A program made the translations under genes and the position numbers. A stretch of DNA of 64,000 bases from Tolypeutes matacus (lineage: Eukaryota; Chordata; Mammalia; Cingulata; Chlamyphoridae): assembly GCA_026826555.1 (NCBI GenBank), contig JAKSZT010000142.1, positions 2,729,298-2,793,297 on the forward strand, given 5' to 3'. Below the pieces are notes generated by a model that searched no databases, was not told the DNA's origin, and worked only from the letters and a program-made list of their open reading frames with translations. Shown piece by piece: positions 24,530-36,254 of this stretch. Position 1 is the stretch's first letter; each line of letters starts with the position of its first letter.

Positions 24530-25950
24530 TAAACAATAGGGATAACTTTTTAGTTTTTTAGCTGCTAAAACAAATACTATAAAGTGTGTTGATTTAAAAA
24601 CAGGAATTTAATGTCTCATTTTTTGGAGGCTAGAAGGCTTGTGTCTTCATAAGGTTGGTATCTTCTAGCCATCTGGCAATCATTGGGGTCTCTTGTGTTT
24701 TCAGCTACATGGCAATGGGTACAGCAGCAGGACCTCTTTACTGTTCTGGTTTCTGTTGACTTCCAACTTCTGGCTTCTACACATGTTTTATATTTCTGTG
24801 TCCAGTTTCCATTTCTTCTAAGGAGTTCAGCCATAATGGATCAAAGGCCACCTTCATTCAACTTGGGCACACCTTACCTAATAGCATCTTCAAAGGACCA
24901 ATTTACAAATTTGTTCACACCCATAAGACCAGGGGTTGGTACCCAAATATGCATTTTGGGGGGTCATGATTCATCCCCAAAAGTCTGTAAATGCATTTTG
25001 TGAGGGTCAGGATTCATCCCCAAAAGTCTATCCTGTGGCCCTTAAAAAGACAAGTTCTTCCTACATGAAAAATACATTCATGCAATTAGAACATTCCCAA
25101 AGCATTAAGTCAATTTTAAACAATATTAACTGTCAAGTCTCATCAGGATCAGTTATGCATGTGATCTTCTAGGGGAAAAATTTTTCCATCTGTGGACCTT
25201 TTAAACTTATCTGCTTCCAATATTCAATCTTGGTAGAAGAATAAGATAAAGATTCCCATTGCTGAAGGGAGAAATTGCAAGGAATACTAGGGTCCTGTGT
25301 CACAAATATATCTGAAACCCAGCAGGGCAAACTCCGTTAGAATGGCTTGATCTTTTGATCTCTGAGCCTGAATAGAGCAGTAGTCCTACCTCTTATAAGT
25401 GCTTTCTCAATAGAAATACTTTTCCTGAACACTGGTTTAAATAGACCCCACCTTCTCTGAACATTCAAATGGCAGACAAGCTCTCCAGAAATGCCAAGGC
25501 ACAGACCCCTCCATCCCTGAGCATTGGGGCTGTGATATTATCCATTATAAACAGGATGCAAAGTCTATCCCCTCCAAGTGCCGGGGAAGATCTCCAGCCC
25601 CTTTCAAGTGCAAGGGCAGACCTGTCTTTCCATACATGTTTAGGGAATCCACTCCCTTGTTCTGAGATTTCTTTTGTCCTGACATTGGCTTCCATGGTTC
25701 TGCACATGAAGTCATTCTCCTTTCAGGCTTTTGCTGTCCTTTTAGTCATTGCTTCTGATCATACAAATTTTGCAAGAACCTTTATATACTGTGTGCTCTT
25801 CGAGAGGTTCAAACCATTAGACAATAGAACTTTCCACAGATCCTTCTTAGATAATTGTATTTCCAATGCTGAAATCTTTGGAAATGGTTGATTGGATTTG
25901 TGCTCAGCCACACCTTCTTTGGCTAAGGGTTGTTCAGTTAAAACTTCACA
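24530..25950 (-). repeat. LTR-element-like sequence, antisense, in copy B
   Basis: Counterpart of 14,100-15,405. It shares AAACAAATACTATAAAGTGTG, a duplicated GCATTTTG.GAGGGTC..GATTCATCCCC phrase at 24,950 and 24,995, CCCAGCAGGGCAAACTCC and GCAGTAGTCCTACCTCTTATAAGTGC. The phrase around GCATTTTG is tandemly duplicated here but single in copy A. A 140-codon plus-strand frame at 25,469-25,891 is a chance frame in it. Confidence 0.45.
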
Positions 25951-25956
25951 AAAAAA

Positions 25957-26171
25957 GGGGAGCTGATGTGGCTCAGTAGTTCAGCGCTGGCTTTCTGCAA
26001 GGGGGGCCCAGGTTCAATTCCCGGCCCCGGTACTTAAAAAAAAAAAAAAACACCAATTTTAAAAAGGGGAATGGATATGGCTCAAATGGTTGGGTGTCCG
26101 CCCATATGGAGGGACCTGGGTTCAATCCCTGGGACCTCCCGGTAAAAAACAAACAACAACAACAAAAAAAA
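25957..26171 (+). mobile_element. Dimeric DAS-type SINE (two tRNA-like monomers)
   Basis: Monomer 1 (25,957-26,035) starts GGGGAGCTGATGTGGCTCAG and has a B-box-like GGTTCAATTCCCGG. An A15 run and the short linker CACCAATTTT follow. Monomer 2 (26,069-26,143) has GGATATGGCTCAAATGG and GGTTCAATCCCTGG, then a CAA-rich tail. A single 15-bp duplication AAACTTCACAAAAAA (25,941-25,955 and 26,172-26,186) encloses the pair, so it most likely integrated as a dimer. Confidence 0.82.
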
Positions 26172-26477
26172 AAACTTCACAAAAAATTTATGGCTTACAA
26201 AGGCTAAATAGCAAAATGACAGAAGAAAGTCTTACATTATCAATAGTGACCTTAAATGTATATGGATTAAACTCTTCAGAAAAAGTCAGAGGTTAGCAGA
26301 ATGGATAAAAAAGAAACCCAACTAATTGCTTTCTATAAGAAATTCACCTTAAATTCAAAATTCATGCAGCATGAAAGTGAAAGAGTAGAAAAATATACCA
26401 TGCAAATAGTAAGCAAAAGATAGCGGGAGTAGCTATATTAATATCAGATAAAATGTACTTTAAGTCAAAAAGTTATG

Positions 26478-27150
26478 AAGGGCGGCAAATGTGGCTCAAA
26501 TATTTGGATGTCCATCTCCCATATGGAGAGACTTGGGTTCGATCCCCAGGACCTCCTGGTAAAAAGAAAAGGAAAAATATAGAAGGCACATGGCCACCAG
26601 GCTCTGTGTGCAGATATGCCATCAGGCCCTGCAAGAGGGTGAGTCCCCCAGGCCCCATGCATGGGTGTGCCATCAGGTCCTATAAGTGGGTGAGCTGCCA
26701 GGTCATGTGAGTGGGTGAGCCCCTTAGGCCCCGCTTGTGGGTGCGCCATCAGGCCTTTTGAGCAGGTTCGCCGCCAGGCCCTTCGAGTGGGTGAGCCTCC
26801 ATGCCCCTTGCATGGGTGTGCTTTTCAGGCCCTGTGAGTGGGTGTGCTGCCAGGCTCCATGTGTGGGTGCACTGTCAGGCCCCACCGAGCCATGCAGCAA
26901 GATGATGATGTAACAGGAGAGTGACACAAGGGATAGCCAAGATGAGAAATGCAGAAAAACCAGGAACTATGGTGGGGCAAGTGGTAGGACGCCTCTCTCC
27001 CACATCAGAGGTTCCCATATCCAGGATCGAATCCCTGTGCAGACAGGAGGAAAAGAATTGCCCAGAGAATGGACACAAAAACAGAAAAAATGGGGGTGGG
27101 GGAGGGATAAATAAGGATAAAAGTAAATAAATAAATACATAAATAAATTT
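26478..27150 (+). mobile_element. SINE with internal 25-bp VNTR and second tRNA-like unit
   Basis: The head monomer (GGCAAATGTGGCTCAAAT, B box GGGTTCGATCCCCAGG) is followed by a GC-rich VNTR (26,595-26,885) with a repeat unit of about 25 bp (GGCCCnnnGnGTGGGTGnGCnnTCA type, about 11 copies). Then come CATGCAGCAAGATGATGATG and a second tRNA-like unit (GGGGCAAGTGGTAGGACG, B box GGATCGAATCCC), and finally an AAAT-rich tail. Imperfect repeats AAAAAGTTATGA / AAAACATTATGA flank it inside L1 ORF2. The reversed relative is at 35,949-36,667. Confidence 0.82.
26595..26885 (+). repeat. GC-rich VNTR, unit about 25 bp
   Basis: About eleven imperfect units, each with GGCCC at the start and GTGGGTG in the middle, ending GCCATCA or GCTGCCA. 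It is the only strongly GC-rich stretch in this AT-rich region besides 36,255-36,660. Confidence 0.8.
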
Positions 27151-27941
27151 TAAAAAACATTATGAGAAACAATCACGGTCCTTATATATTGACAAAGTAA
27201 GCAATTCAACAGGAAAATATAACAATTATAAATATGTATGAACCTAACAGCAAAGCCTCAAAATATAGAAAGCAAATACTGACAGATTTGATGGGAGAGA
27301 TTAACTGTCCTACATTAATCGTAGGAGACTTTAATGTACCACTTTCTATAATAGGTAGAACACCTAGTTAACCAATAGGGAAATAAAAGATTTAAAATGA
27401 TACTCTTAACCAAATAGATCTAACAGACATATACAGAACATTTCACTCATCAAAAAGGACTATAAATTCTTCTCTAGTGCACATGGATCATTCTCCTGGG
27501 TACCATATGTTGGGTCTCCAACAATTCTCAATAAATTCAAAAATAGTGAAATCATACAGTGTACATTCTCTGACCAAAATGGAATGAAGGTAGAAATAAA
27601 ACAGAGAGGAAAAAATGGAGAATTCACAAATATGTGAAAATTAAACAACATACTCTTACATAATGAATGGGTTAAACTGGAACTCACAAAGGAAATTAGG
27701 AAGTATATTGAGGCAAATGAAAATGAAAACACAACATGCCAAAACTTATGGGATGCAAAAAAAAACATGGCTGAGAGGGAAATTTATAGCTCTAAATGCT
27801 TACATTAAAAAAAGAAAAAAAGTCTTCAACTCTGAGACCAACTTCAAAACTGGAAAAACTGGAAAAAGAACAGCAAACTAACCCAAAGCGAGCAGAAGGA
27901 AGGAAATAACAAAAATTAGAGCAGAGAAAAAGAAAATAGTT

Positions 27942-28381
27942 TGCTTGGGTCCAGTGGGCCCCCAGCCCTAGCTTCTCCTTCCTAAGGGAAACTTACCCCA
28001 CAGTACGCAGCCAACTGCATATCCCAAAATGCAAGTTAAAATGTAACAAAACTCCTCACAGAAAAGCAATGAACAGTTGACATCATAAACTATAATTTTC
28101 TTCAGGCTGTATAGTTCCTTCCTACAATATCATAAAGAGACCCCATTTATGTAACTCTGTCATGAGATGCCTTTATTCTGAGGCCATATATATATATATA
28201 ACCCCTCTTTTTCCCACCTCTTTGCAAAACGCTACTTTCATTCTTCAGCCTGCAACTGCCAAAGACCCTTTCCTGTCTGTAAGTCTCAATAAATAAAGCT
28301 TATGCCTGACATTCTGCTGAGTGTGTCCTCTGGTCTTGTAGCTGCTCTGACCCACACTCTCCAGGAGCTGGATTGCAACCA
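27942..28381 (+). mobile_element. Solo LTR, ERV1-type, copy 1
   Basis: A 440-bp LTR starting TGCTTGGGTCC and ending ..GCAACCA. It has a TATA-like run (TATATATATATATAA, 28,187-28,201), CTCTTTGCAAAACGCTAC, an AATAAATAAAGCTT polyadenylation region and a U5 with CTCTGGTCTTGTAGCTGC. The same LTR occurs at 54,288-54,725. No clear target duplication is visible; the right edge adjoins an inverted L1 segment. Confidence 0.78.
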
Positions 28382-28746
28382 CTGAAATTTTTACTTCTTC
28401 CTTTCCAGTTGGCGTGGGGGGGATATCTTTTTCTTGCCTAAGTCCATGAGCAAGTACTTCTAACATAATGTTAAATAGGAGCAGCAGCAGTGGGCATACT
28501 TGTCTTGTTCCAGATCTTAGAAGGAAAGCTTTTAGAAGTTCACCATTGAATATGATGTTAGCTGGGGAGTTTTCATGTATACCCTTTATCATGTTGAGAA
28601 AGTTTCCTTCTATCCCTCTCTTCTGAAGTGTTTTTAAGAGGAAAGGGTGCTGTATTTTTTTTAATGCTTTTTCAGCATCTATAGAGATAATCATGTAAAT
28701 TTTTTTCTTTTGATCTGTTTATGTGGTGTATTACATTGATTGATGC
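28382..28746 (-). pseudogene. Inverted L1 ORF2 segment (reverse-transcriptase region)
   Basis: On the minus strand it reads [19 protein letters not shown] and the following reverse-transcriptase part, in opposite orientation to the L1 on both sides. Its L1-sense 3' limit (GTAAAAATTTCA) is nearly contiguous in L1 coordinates with the start of the sense sequence at about 28,755 (TTTGCAGATGACATG), so this looks like a local inversion within one element. Confidence 0.72.
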
Positions 28747-28749
28747 AGA

Positions 28750-30420
28750 AAAAAACATTTGCAGATGACATGATCCTATACCTCAAAAGCCCTGAGAAAC
28801 TTACAAAGTTTCTAGAGCTTATGTATGAGCTCAGTTAAGTAGCAGGTTATAACATTAATGGGCAAAATCTGTAGCATTTATGTACACCAATAATGAGCAA
28901 TCTGAGAAGGAAATCAAGAAAAACATCCCATTTACAAGAGCAACAAAATGAATCAAATACCGAGGAATAAATTTAACTAAAGATCTAAATGACTTGTATG
29001 CAGATAACTATACAATGTTAAAGGAAATCAAAGAAGACCTAAATAAATGTAAGAATATTCCCTGTTCATGAAGACGAAGACTAAATATCATTAAAATGTC
29101 TATCCTACCCAAACTGATTTACAGATTTAACACAATCCCAATAAAAATTACCACAGCTTTTTTTTAACTGAATTGGAAAAGGTAACTATGAAATATATTT
29201 GGAAGGGAAAGGGGCCCCAAATTGCCAAAGACATATTGAAAAGAAAAATGAAATTGGAGCAATCACACTACCTAAACATTAAAACATACTACAAAGCTAC
29301 AGTGATCAAAACCCTCTTGGTATTGGCACAGGGATAGAAAAATTGACCAATGCAACCAAATTGAGGGTTCTGATATAGATCCTTGTATATACAGTCAATA
29401 GATATTAGACAAGACCACCAAGCCCACTCAACTGGGAGAGAATGACCACTTGAAAAAATGGTGCTTGGAGAACTGGACATATCCAAAAGATTAAGAGAGG
29501 AACACCATCTCACATTTTATACAAAAATTAACACAAGATGGATCAAAGATCTAAATATAAGAGCAAGACTATAAAGATCCTGGAAGATAATATGGGGAAA
29601 CATCTATAAGATCTTGTATTAGAAAATGGTTTCATTCTTTATAACCCAAGCAAGAGCAGTGAAAGAAAAAAGTAGATAAATGGAAACTCTTCAAAATTAA
29701 AAACTTTTGCACCTCAAAGGTATTTGTCAAGAAAGTGAAAGGGCATCTTATTTAATTGTAGAAAATATTTGGTAGCCATATATTTGATAGGGGCCTAATA
29801 TCCAGCCTATATAAAGAAATCCTACACCTCAAAAATAAAAAGACAAACAACCCTTTTAAAAATGGGCAAGTGATTTGAACTGACACTTCTCCAAAGAAGA
29901 AATACAAATGGCTAAAAGCATATGAAAAGATGCTCACCCAGTAGACAGGGAGATATCAAAAAAACAGAATACTTCAAGTGTTGGAGATAATGTGGAGGAA
30001 TGGGAACACTTATCTACTGCTGGTGGGAATGTAGAATGGTGCAACCGTTTAGGAGGACTGTCTGGCAGTTCCTCAGGGAGTTAACAATATAGCTGTAATA
30101 TGACCCAGCAATCCCACTACTGGTTATATACCCAGAAAAATTGAAAGCAGGAACACCAACAGATATATGCACACCAGTGTTCATAGAGGCATTATTCAAC
30201 TCTGTCCAAAAGTTAGAAACAAACCCAAATTTGTCCATCACCAATGGATGAATAAGCAAACTCTGATATATACATACAATGTAATATTACTCAGCTGTAA
30301 GAAGACTGCAGTATTAACACATGGGATAACATGATGAACATGGAAGATATTAGGTTGAGTGAAGCAAGCCATGAACTGAAGGACAAATATTACATGACCT
30401 CACTGATGTGAATTAAGTAA
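28750..30420 (+). pseudogene. L1 ORF2 3' part: reverse-transcriptase core to C-terminus
   Basis: It starts at the catalytic FADD motif (TTTGCAGATGACATGATCC encodes FADDMI). It continues through the thumb and the regions whose translated phrases match [15 protein letters not shown] and [14 protein letters not shown], to the C-terminal end with many frameshifts. The residues of the FADD box are intact, but the frame is not. Confidence 0.72.
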
Positions 30421-31660
30421 ATTGAGCAAACTCACAGAGCTAGAATCTGGAAGATAGGTTTAAAGGAGACAGAAAGGGAGTAGAGGGTTGTGAGCCAAAG
30501 CCCATAGAGGCAAAACCTATAATAAGGTGAAAAGTTTGTAGTTGTGCAGTGGTTGGGCATGACAATGGTGCAGTGATGCTATTGTGTTGGGCAGTGTTGA
30601 CCTGTGAGGGGGGTAGGGTGGGGGCTTTGCACTGTCCATGGAACTGTGAGAAGGTTCAAGGGAGGGAAAAGGTGAACCCTGGGGATTTGCAGGTATGTGG
30701 TTGAAACTACAACATTGGGATTGTTTTTTTTGGCAAATAGGGCAAAGGAGAGTTACTGGTTTTGGATGTTGGATGTGGGCGTCATGCGGGACAGGGTGCA
30801 CCTGGAGCAGCCTTCCAGGCAGTATGTGAGTGTTCATCCTGTCATAGTGCATTGTAACAATGGGTGAAGACCCACACAATGAATGGGAAGGTGTTGGACT
30901 CCCATCCTGGGGAGTTCTGCTATGTTCTCAGATAGAAGGATGGGAGTCTATCAAGAGCATAAGCAGTACCTAATAGAGTAGGACAGAGCAGTATGGCAAG
31001 CCCTCAATGTTGTTTCAAGTAATTAAGAATCTTGTTCCTCAAGGAGTGAAGCTCGGTGGTGGTTACCATGGGTCCTGAAGGGAGGGGGAGGGAGGAATAG
31101 AATAGATGGAATTGGGGCATTTGGGGGACATTGGAATTGTTCAACAGGATCTTGCAATGATGGATACAGGCCAGGTTAAATTTTGTCAAATTTTATAAAA
31201 CTGTATGTTCTGAAATGTAAACCCTAATAAACCATAATGTAAATCATTGACCACGGTTAGCAGCAAAGCTTCAATATTTATATATCAATTGTAACAAATG
31301 ACTACCCACATGTAAAATGTTATTAATAGGGGAGAGGGGAAAAGGGGGAGGAAGTTGGGTATATGGAAATCCCCTATATTCTATATGTGACTTTTCTGTA
31401 ACCTAAAGCTTCTTTGAAGATAAAGTGGATAAAAAAATAAGACACTGGGGGAAAAAATAGAAGAAAATGTCACTGTACATAAAAACAACAGATCTTACAG
31501 TGATGAAAGACATAATGCCAACATTTATTTTTCTTAATTTTATTTATTTTATTTTTTAATTATTTCAAATTATTTTAATTTTTTTGTATTTTATTTGTCA
31601 TCTTCTAACACTACCATTATTAATTCATTTTCTTATTAATTTTACTTGGTTATTTTGCTT
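30421..31660 (+). repeat. L1 3' UTR, proximal 1.24 kb, sense
   Basis: Non-coding continuation of the sense L1 with G-rich patches (30,606-30,625, 31,078-31,093, 31,330-31,350). The segment near 31,440-31,655 recurs at 48,745-48,960, where it leads without a break into the same 3' UTR piece that resumes here at 42,295. That shows the UTR was originally continuous. Confidence 0.75.
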
Positions 31661-31671
31661 GCTTCATTTTT

Positions 31672-34511
31672 TTAAATATATTTTTATTTTTTTCTAAAAG
31701 ATACTTAGATTACATAAAATGTTACATAAACCTATATAAAAAAATAAGGGATTCCCTTATGCCCCACTCCCCACTTCTCCCACTTTTCCCCACATTAACA
31801 ACTTCTTTCATAAGTGTGGTACATTCATTGCAACTGATGAATGTATTTTGGAGCATTGCCACTAAAGATGGATTATAGTTTACAATGTAGTTTACACTCA
31901 TTTCACTCAATTTTACAGGTTATAGCAGGATATATAATGGTCTGTATCTGTCATTGCAATGTCATTCGGGACAATTCCAAGTCCCAAAAGTGTCCCCATA
32001 TTACACCTTTTTCCCTCTGCCTGACTTCAGCAGCTCCAGTGGCCCCATCTGCACATCAGTGATATCATTTCTTCCATTGCTAGAATCACAATAAGTCTAT
32101 AGTAGAATACTAGTAAGTCTACTCTAGTCCATATTTTATTCCCCAATCCTGAGGATTCTGGGATGGTGATGCCCACTTCATCTCTAATTGAGAGGGAATT
32201 TTGATCCCATATGGCTGATAGATAGAACTCTGTTGCTTGCCGTTGTAGGCTCTCTTGATTCCTTCGTATGGTGGTTGTCAATCCTCACCTCCTTGTTAGT
32301 TGTCCTGTGTGAATCCAATGAACTGGAGAGTAGGTGTTGCAAATTCTCTGAGGTTCCAGGCCCAGCTGGCACTTAGCACAAAGACTCCAGTCTCTGGAGG
32401 TACACCTACAAACTGCAGCACCAAGTATAGGTTTAAATAGAAGGGACAGATAAGCTATGTATAAGGAAGTCATAATTGAGTCCAACTCTGTCATTCTCAG
32501 GAGCACAAACTCCAAAGTAGGGCCCACTGGCAAGGCACCAAACTCCAGAGCTATCTGCCCTGACCATAGGACGTGAGTGTCTCCAGAGCCCTCAGAAGCC
32601 CCACTATTTGAGGTAGTACCCATTTTGGCAGTCTATGAGATCCTGCTGAGATGTGCATAAGCATTACCTCTGGGATGACCTCTCAACTCACTTTGAAGTC
32701 TCTTAGCCATATAAACTCATTTGTCTTTACCTTTTCCCCCTTTTATTCAGGGTCTTTTTTGATTTGTATTGCTAGTTGGTGTTTGATAGTACTCCCTCAG
32801 TGCCAGGGAGGCTCATTTCTGGGAGTCATGTCCCATGCTAGGGGGAATGTAATACATTTATATGCTGCATTTGGTTTAGAGAGAGGCCACAGTTGAGCAA
32901 CATGGAAGCTATCAGGAAGTAACTCTTAGGCACCCTACACTCTAGGCTAAGTTGAAATTTCAAGAGCAAAGGCTCATAAGTATCATCAATATCAAGGGTC
33001 CTTCAATGGACCATCCTACTTCACAAGTAATTGACCCTGTACTCATGGGACTATTGCTATTATATTAGAGAATGTGGCAGAGGTCCCTTGGATGGGAATT
33101 CAATTCTCTTCTGTTTATTGTGTGAATCTCTACCCACTATGACAATGCCCCATGAACATATGAACACATTTATATAACTTTTATGTATGCCCAGTTGAAC
33201 TTCCTCCAATGTTCCCCCATCACTGAATCCCTGCACCAATGATCCTTCCCTGCCACAGTTGTAACCTTTCTGAGGTCCAAAACTTCTTCAAAAACGAGGC
33301 CAAGAATATTGTCAAATACAATTAATAGAAAAATGAAATAAGAATGATAGGTTTAAACATAAAAAATAAAATACTTAATAATTTATAAAAACTAAAACTA
33401 AATTAAAATTTAAAAATTAGGGTATAAAAAATAATGAAAAATATTTTTTTTGATGTTTTGCCTTTCATCACTGTAATATCTGTTGTCCTGTATGTAAAAT
33501 GACATTTTCTTCCATTTCTTCCCTCCTTACTTTTTTTTTTTTTTGTCTTCAGATAAGGTTTAGGTCACAGTAAAGTCACATGTAGAATATAGGGAACTCC
33601 CTTATACTTAACATTCACCCCCTTTCCCCCATTCCTATATTAATAACTTTCTCTGTGTAGATGATACATTTGTTACAAATGATATACAAAAATTGAAACA
33701 TAGCTACCAACTATGGTCAAAACACTTATAAATTTTTGCTGAAATTTAACATGGCCTGTATACAAAATTGCAAGATCATGCAGAACACTTCCATTGACCC
33801 CTAAACACTCCCTCTTAACCTATTCTATTCCTCCCTCCACCTCACCTCTGGGTCTGCAGCAACCACCAGGCTTCAATCCTTGAAGGACAAGATTCATAGT
33901 TACTTTCAACAACACTGAGGGCTTGACACACTTATCTGACCTCCCCTATTAGAAACCACCCATGCTCTCGAGAGACAACCACCCCTCTGTTTGAGAACAT
34001 ATCAGGCCCTCCCAGGATGGGAGTTCAACTCATTCCTGCTCATAGTGTGGGTATTTACCCACTGGTACAACACAATATGACAAAATGATCACTTGGACAT
34101 TCTCTAGAGGACCATCCCAGTTGGGCCCTGTCCCAAATGCCTCCCCATCCAACACCCTAAACCAGTAACTCTTCCTTTTTATATTGCCAAAAGAGTTTTC
34201 CCAACATTGTAGTTTCAACCACATACACACCAATACACAGTGTTCTACTGCTCCTTCCCCACACCATCCACCCAGTTCTGCACCTGCCCAACCTACCCTC
34301 CCCACCCTAACCCCTCTCTCAAACTTGCACCGCCCAACCCAATAATATCACTACAACTCTATCATATCCCTTCACTACACAACTACTCACTTCTACCTTT
34401 TCATAGATTTCCTCTATATGGGCATTGGCTCACAGCCTTCTTCTCCCTTTCTATTTCCTGTAAACTTATCTTCCATACTATAGCTCTCTGGGTCTGCTCA
34501 ATGTGCTAAGT
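31672..34511 (-). repeat. Long L1 3' UTR (about 2.84 kb)
   Basis: No functional gene. It is homologous to the antisense 3' UTR at 58,893-61,767 and to the sense pieces at 30,421-31,660, 42,295-43,737 and 46,362-46,535. It contains T-rich runs and CT-rich patches (33,775-33,850 and 34,240-34,400, on the plus strand). Minus-strand open frames at 32,027-32,281 and 32,285-32,623 share a reading frame with frames in other copies, but differences are spread over all codon positions. Confidence 0.78.
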
Positions 34512-35951
34512 TCATATCAGAGAGGTCATGTAACATTTGTCCTTCAATGTCTGGCTTGCTTCACTCAACATAAGGTCCTCAAGATTCATCTTTGTTATCC
34601 TATGTGTTAGTCCTGTAGTCCTTCTTACAGCTGAGTAATATTCCATTGTGTGTATATACCAAATTTTGGTTATCCATTCATCTGTTGATGGGCATTTGGG
34701 TTGATTCCAACTTTTGGCAACAGTGAATAATGCTGCTATGAACATTGATGTCCATATATCTGTTCATGTCCTTGCTTTCAATTTTCTGTGTATATACCCA
34801 GCAGTGAAATTACTGTATCATATGGCAGATATATAGTTAGTTTTTTGAGGAACTGCCAGACTGCGCTCCACAATGGCTGATCATTCTACATTCCCACCAG
34901 CTGTGGATGAACGTTCCGCTTCCTCCACATCTTCTCCAACACTTGTAGTCCTCTGTTTTTTTTAGCTTTCAGTCTAATGAGTATAAGATGGTATCTTATT
35001 GAACTTTTGATTTGCTTTTCCCTAATAGATAGTGATGTTGAGCATCTTTTCATGTGCTTTTTAATCATTTGTATTTCTTCCTTGGAGAAATTTCTGCTCA
35101 AATCTCTTGCCCATTTTTTAAATGACTTGTCGGTCTTTTTATTTTTGATATATAGGATTTCTTTATATATGCTGCATATTAGGTTCCTATAAGACATATG
35201 GTTACCTAATATTTTCTCCCATTGGGTAGGCTGTCTTTTCAATTTATTGGCAAACTCTTTTGAGGTGCAAACGTTTTTAATTTTGAGGAGATCCCATTTA
35301 TCTATTTTTTTCTTTCACTGCACATGCTTTGGGTGTGAAGTTCATGATACCATTTCGCATTACAAGGTCCTGTCGATGCTTCCCTACATTGTCTTCCAAG
35401 GTCTTTAAGGTCTCAGCTCTCATATTTAGATCTTTGATCCATCTTGAGTTGACTCTTGTATAAGGTATGAGATGGTGTTCCTCTCTCATTCTTTTGGATA
35501 TGGATATCCAGTTCTCCAAGAACCATTTGTTGAAAAGGCCATTTCTGCCAGTTGAGTGGCTTGTTAGCCCTGTTGAAAATCAGATGACTGTATATGTGAG
35601 GATCTATATCAGAAATTTCAATTTGGTTCCATTGGTCAGTATGCTTATCCTTGTCACAATACCATACAGTTTTGGCCACAGTAGCCTTTTAGTATGTTTT
35701 TTTTTAAAAGCAATTTATTGAAGTGTATCATTCATACATGAACATACATAAACTGTAAGTGTTCAGTAAAATTGTGAACTTACAAAAAAAAAAAACATGT
35801 ATAACACCATACAGGGCTCCCGCACATCACCCCACCACAAATACTTAACATTGTTGGGAAATATTTGTTAACAAATTATGAAAGAGCATTTTCAAAGTAT
35901 TACTACTAACTACAGCCTGTATCTTATTCCCCTATACTATTTTTTACAAGG

Positions 35952-35953
35952 AT

Positions 35954-36000
<47 letters not shown>
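35952..36000. repeat. (ATTT)n microsatellite, 12 units
   Basis: A perfect ATTT repeat at the SINE-tail side of the chimera; it corresponds to an AAAT tail on the minus strand. Confidence 0.95.
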
Positions 36001-36254
36001 CTTTTATCCATTTTTAAAAACCCCCCCTTTAATGGTTTTGTGTCTATTTGCTGGGCAACTCCCTGTGTTCATTTCCTGCCCTCTCTTCTCATCTATCTCC
36101 TCCTGTCTTCACTGGGATTTGATATTCGGAACCTCCAATGTGGAAGAGAGGTGTCTTACTGCCTGCACCACCTTAGTTCCTGGTTTTTTAGCATGTCTCA
36201 TCAAGGCTCTCCCTTGTGTCATTCTCCTGTTACATCGCCATCTTGCTGCATGGC

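Larger units (their letters stand above)
17706..25950 (+). repeat. Duplicated block, copy B (enlarged by later insertions)
   Basis: This is the second copy of the block at 10,283-15,405, in the same orientation. It is about 3.1 kb longer. Identified insertions explain most of that: an ERVL-type LTR (452 bp), an L1 3' fragment (about 660 bp) and an internally deleted L1 (1.5 kb). A further 480 bp at about 19,680-20,170 has no partner in copy A. There is no gene in the block. Confidence 0.88.
26215..27940 (+). pseudogene. L1 ORF2 5' part: endonuclease and linker
   Basis: ATG at 26,215 begins MTEESLTLSIVTLNVYGLNS, the start of an L1 endonuclease with the N-x-x-GLN signature. Homology continues with stops through KKETQL-, LQEIHLK- and KMYFKSK-type segments. 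It is interrupted by the SINE at 26,478-27,150 and then runs on through the DFNVPLS and EIKDLK regions into the linker at 27,940, where an LTR begins. The endonuclease removes L1 target-site DNA in active elements; this copy is broken by many stops. Confidence 0.72.
26187..31660 (+). mobile_element. Sense L1, 5'-truncated, first part (ORF2 and start of a long 3' UTR)
   Basis: The L1 starts in the spacer before ORF2 and runs through endonuclease, linker, rearranged reverse transcriptase and the C-terminal region to the ORF2 end near 30,420. It continues as 3' UTR to 31,660. There it is split by a complete antisense L1; it resumes at 42,295, is split again by a two-LTR element at 43,738, and ends near 46,535. 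A VNTR-SINE and an ERV1-type LTR interrupt its ORF2. Confidence 0.85.

Noticed and set aside
25469..25891. A 140-codon plus-strand frame in copy B.
   Set aside because: The matching part of copy A (about 14,950-15,350) is not open, and the segment belongs to an antisense LTR-like element.
25957..26143. Possible true tRNA genes.
   Set aside because: The A- and B-box-like parts are there, but no cloverleaf or anticodon arm can be folded and A-rich tails and target duplications mark them as SINEs.
26595..26885. Regular repeats suggesting a CRISPR-like array.
   Set aside because: The units are contiguous degenerate 25-bp repeats without unique spacers, inside a mammalian SINE.
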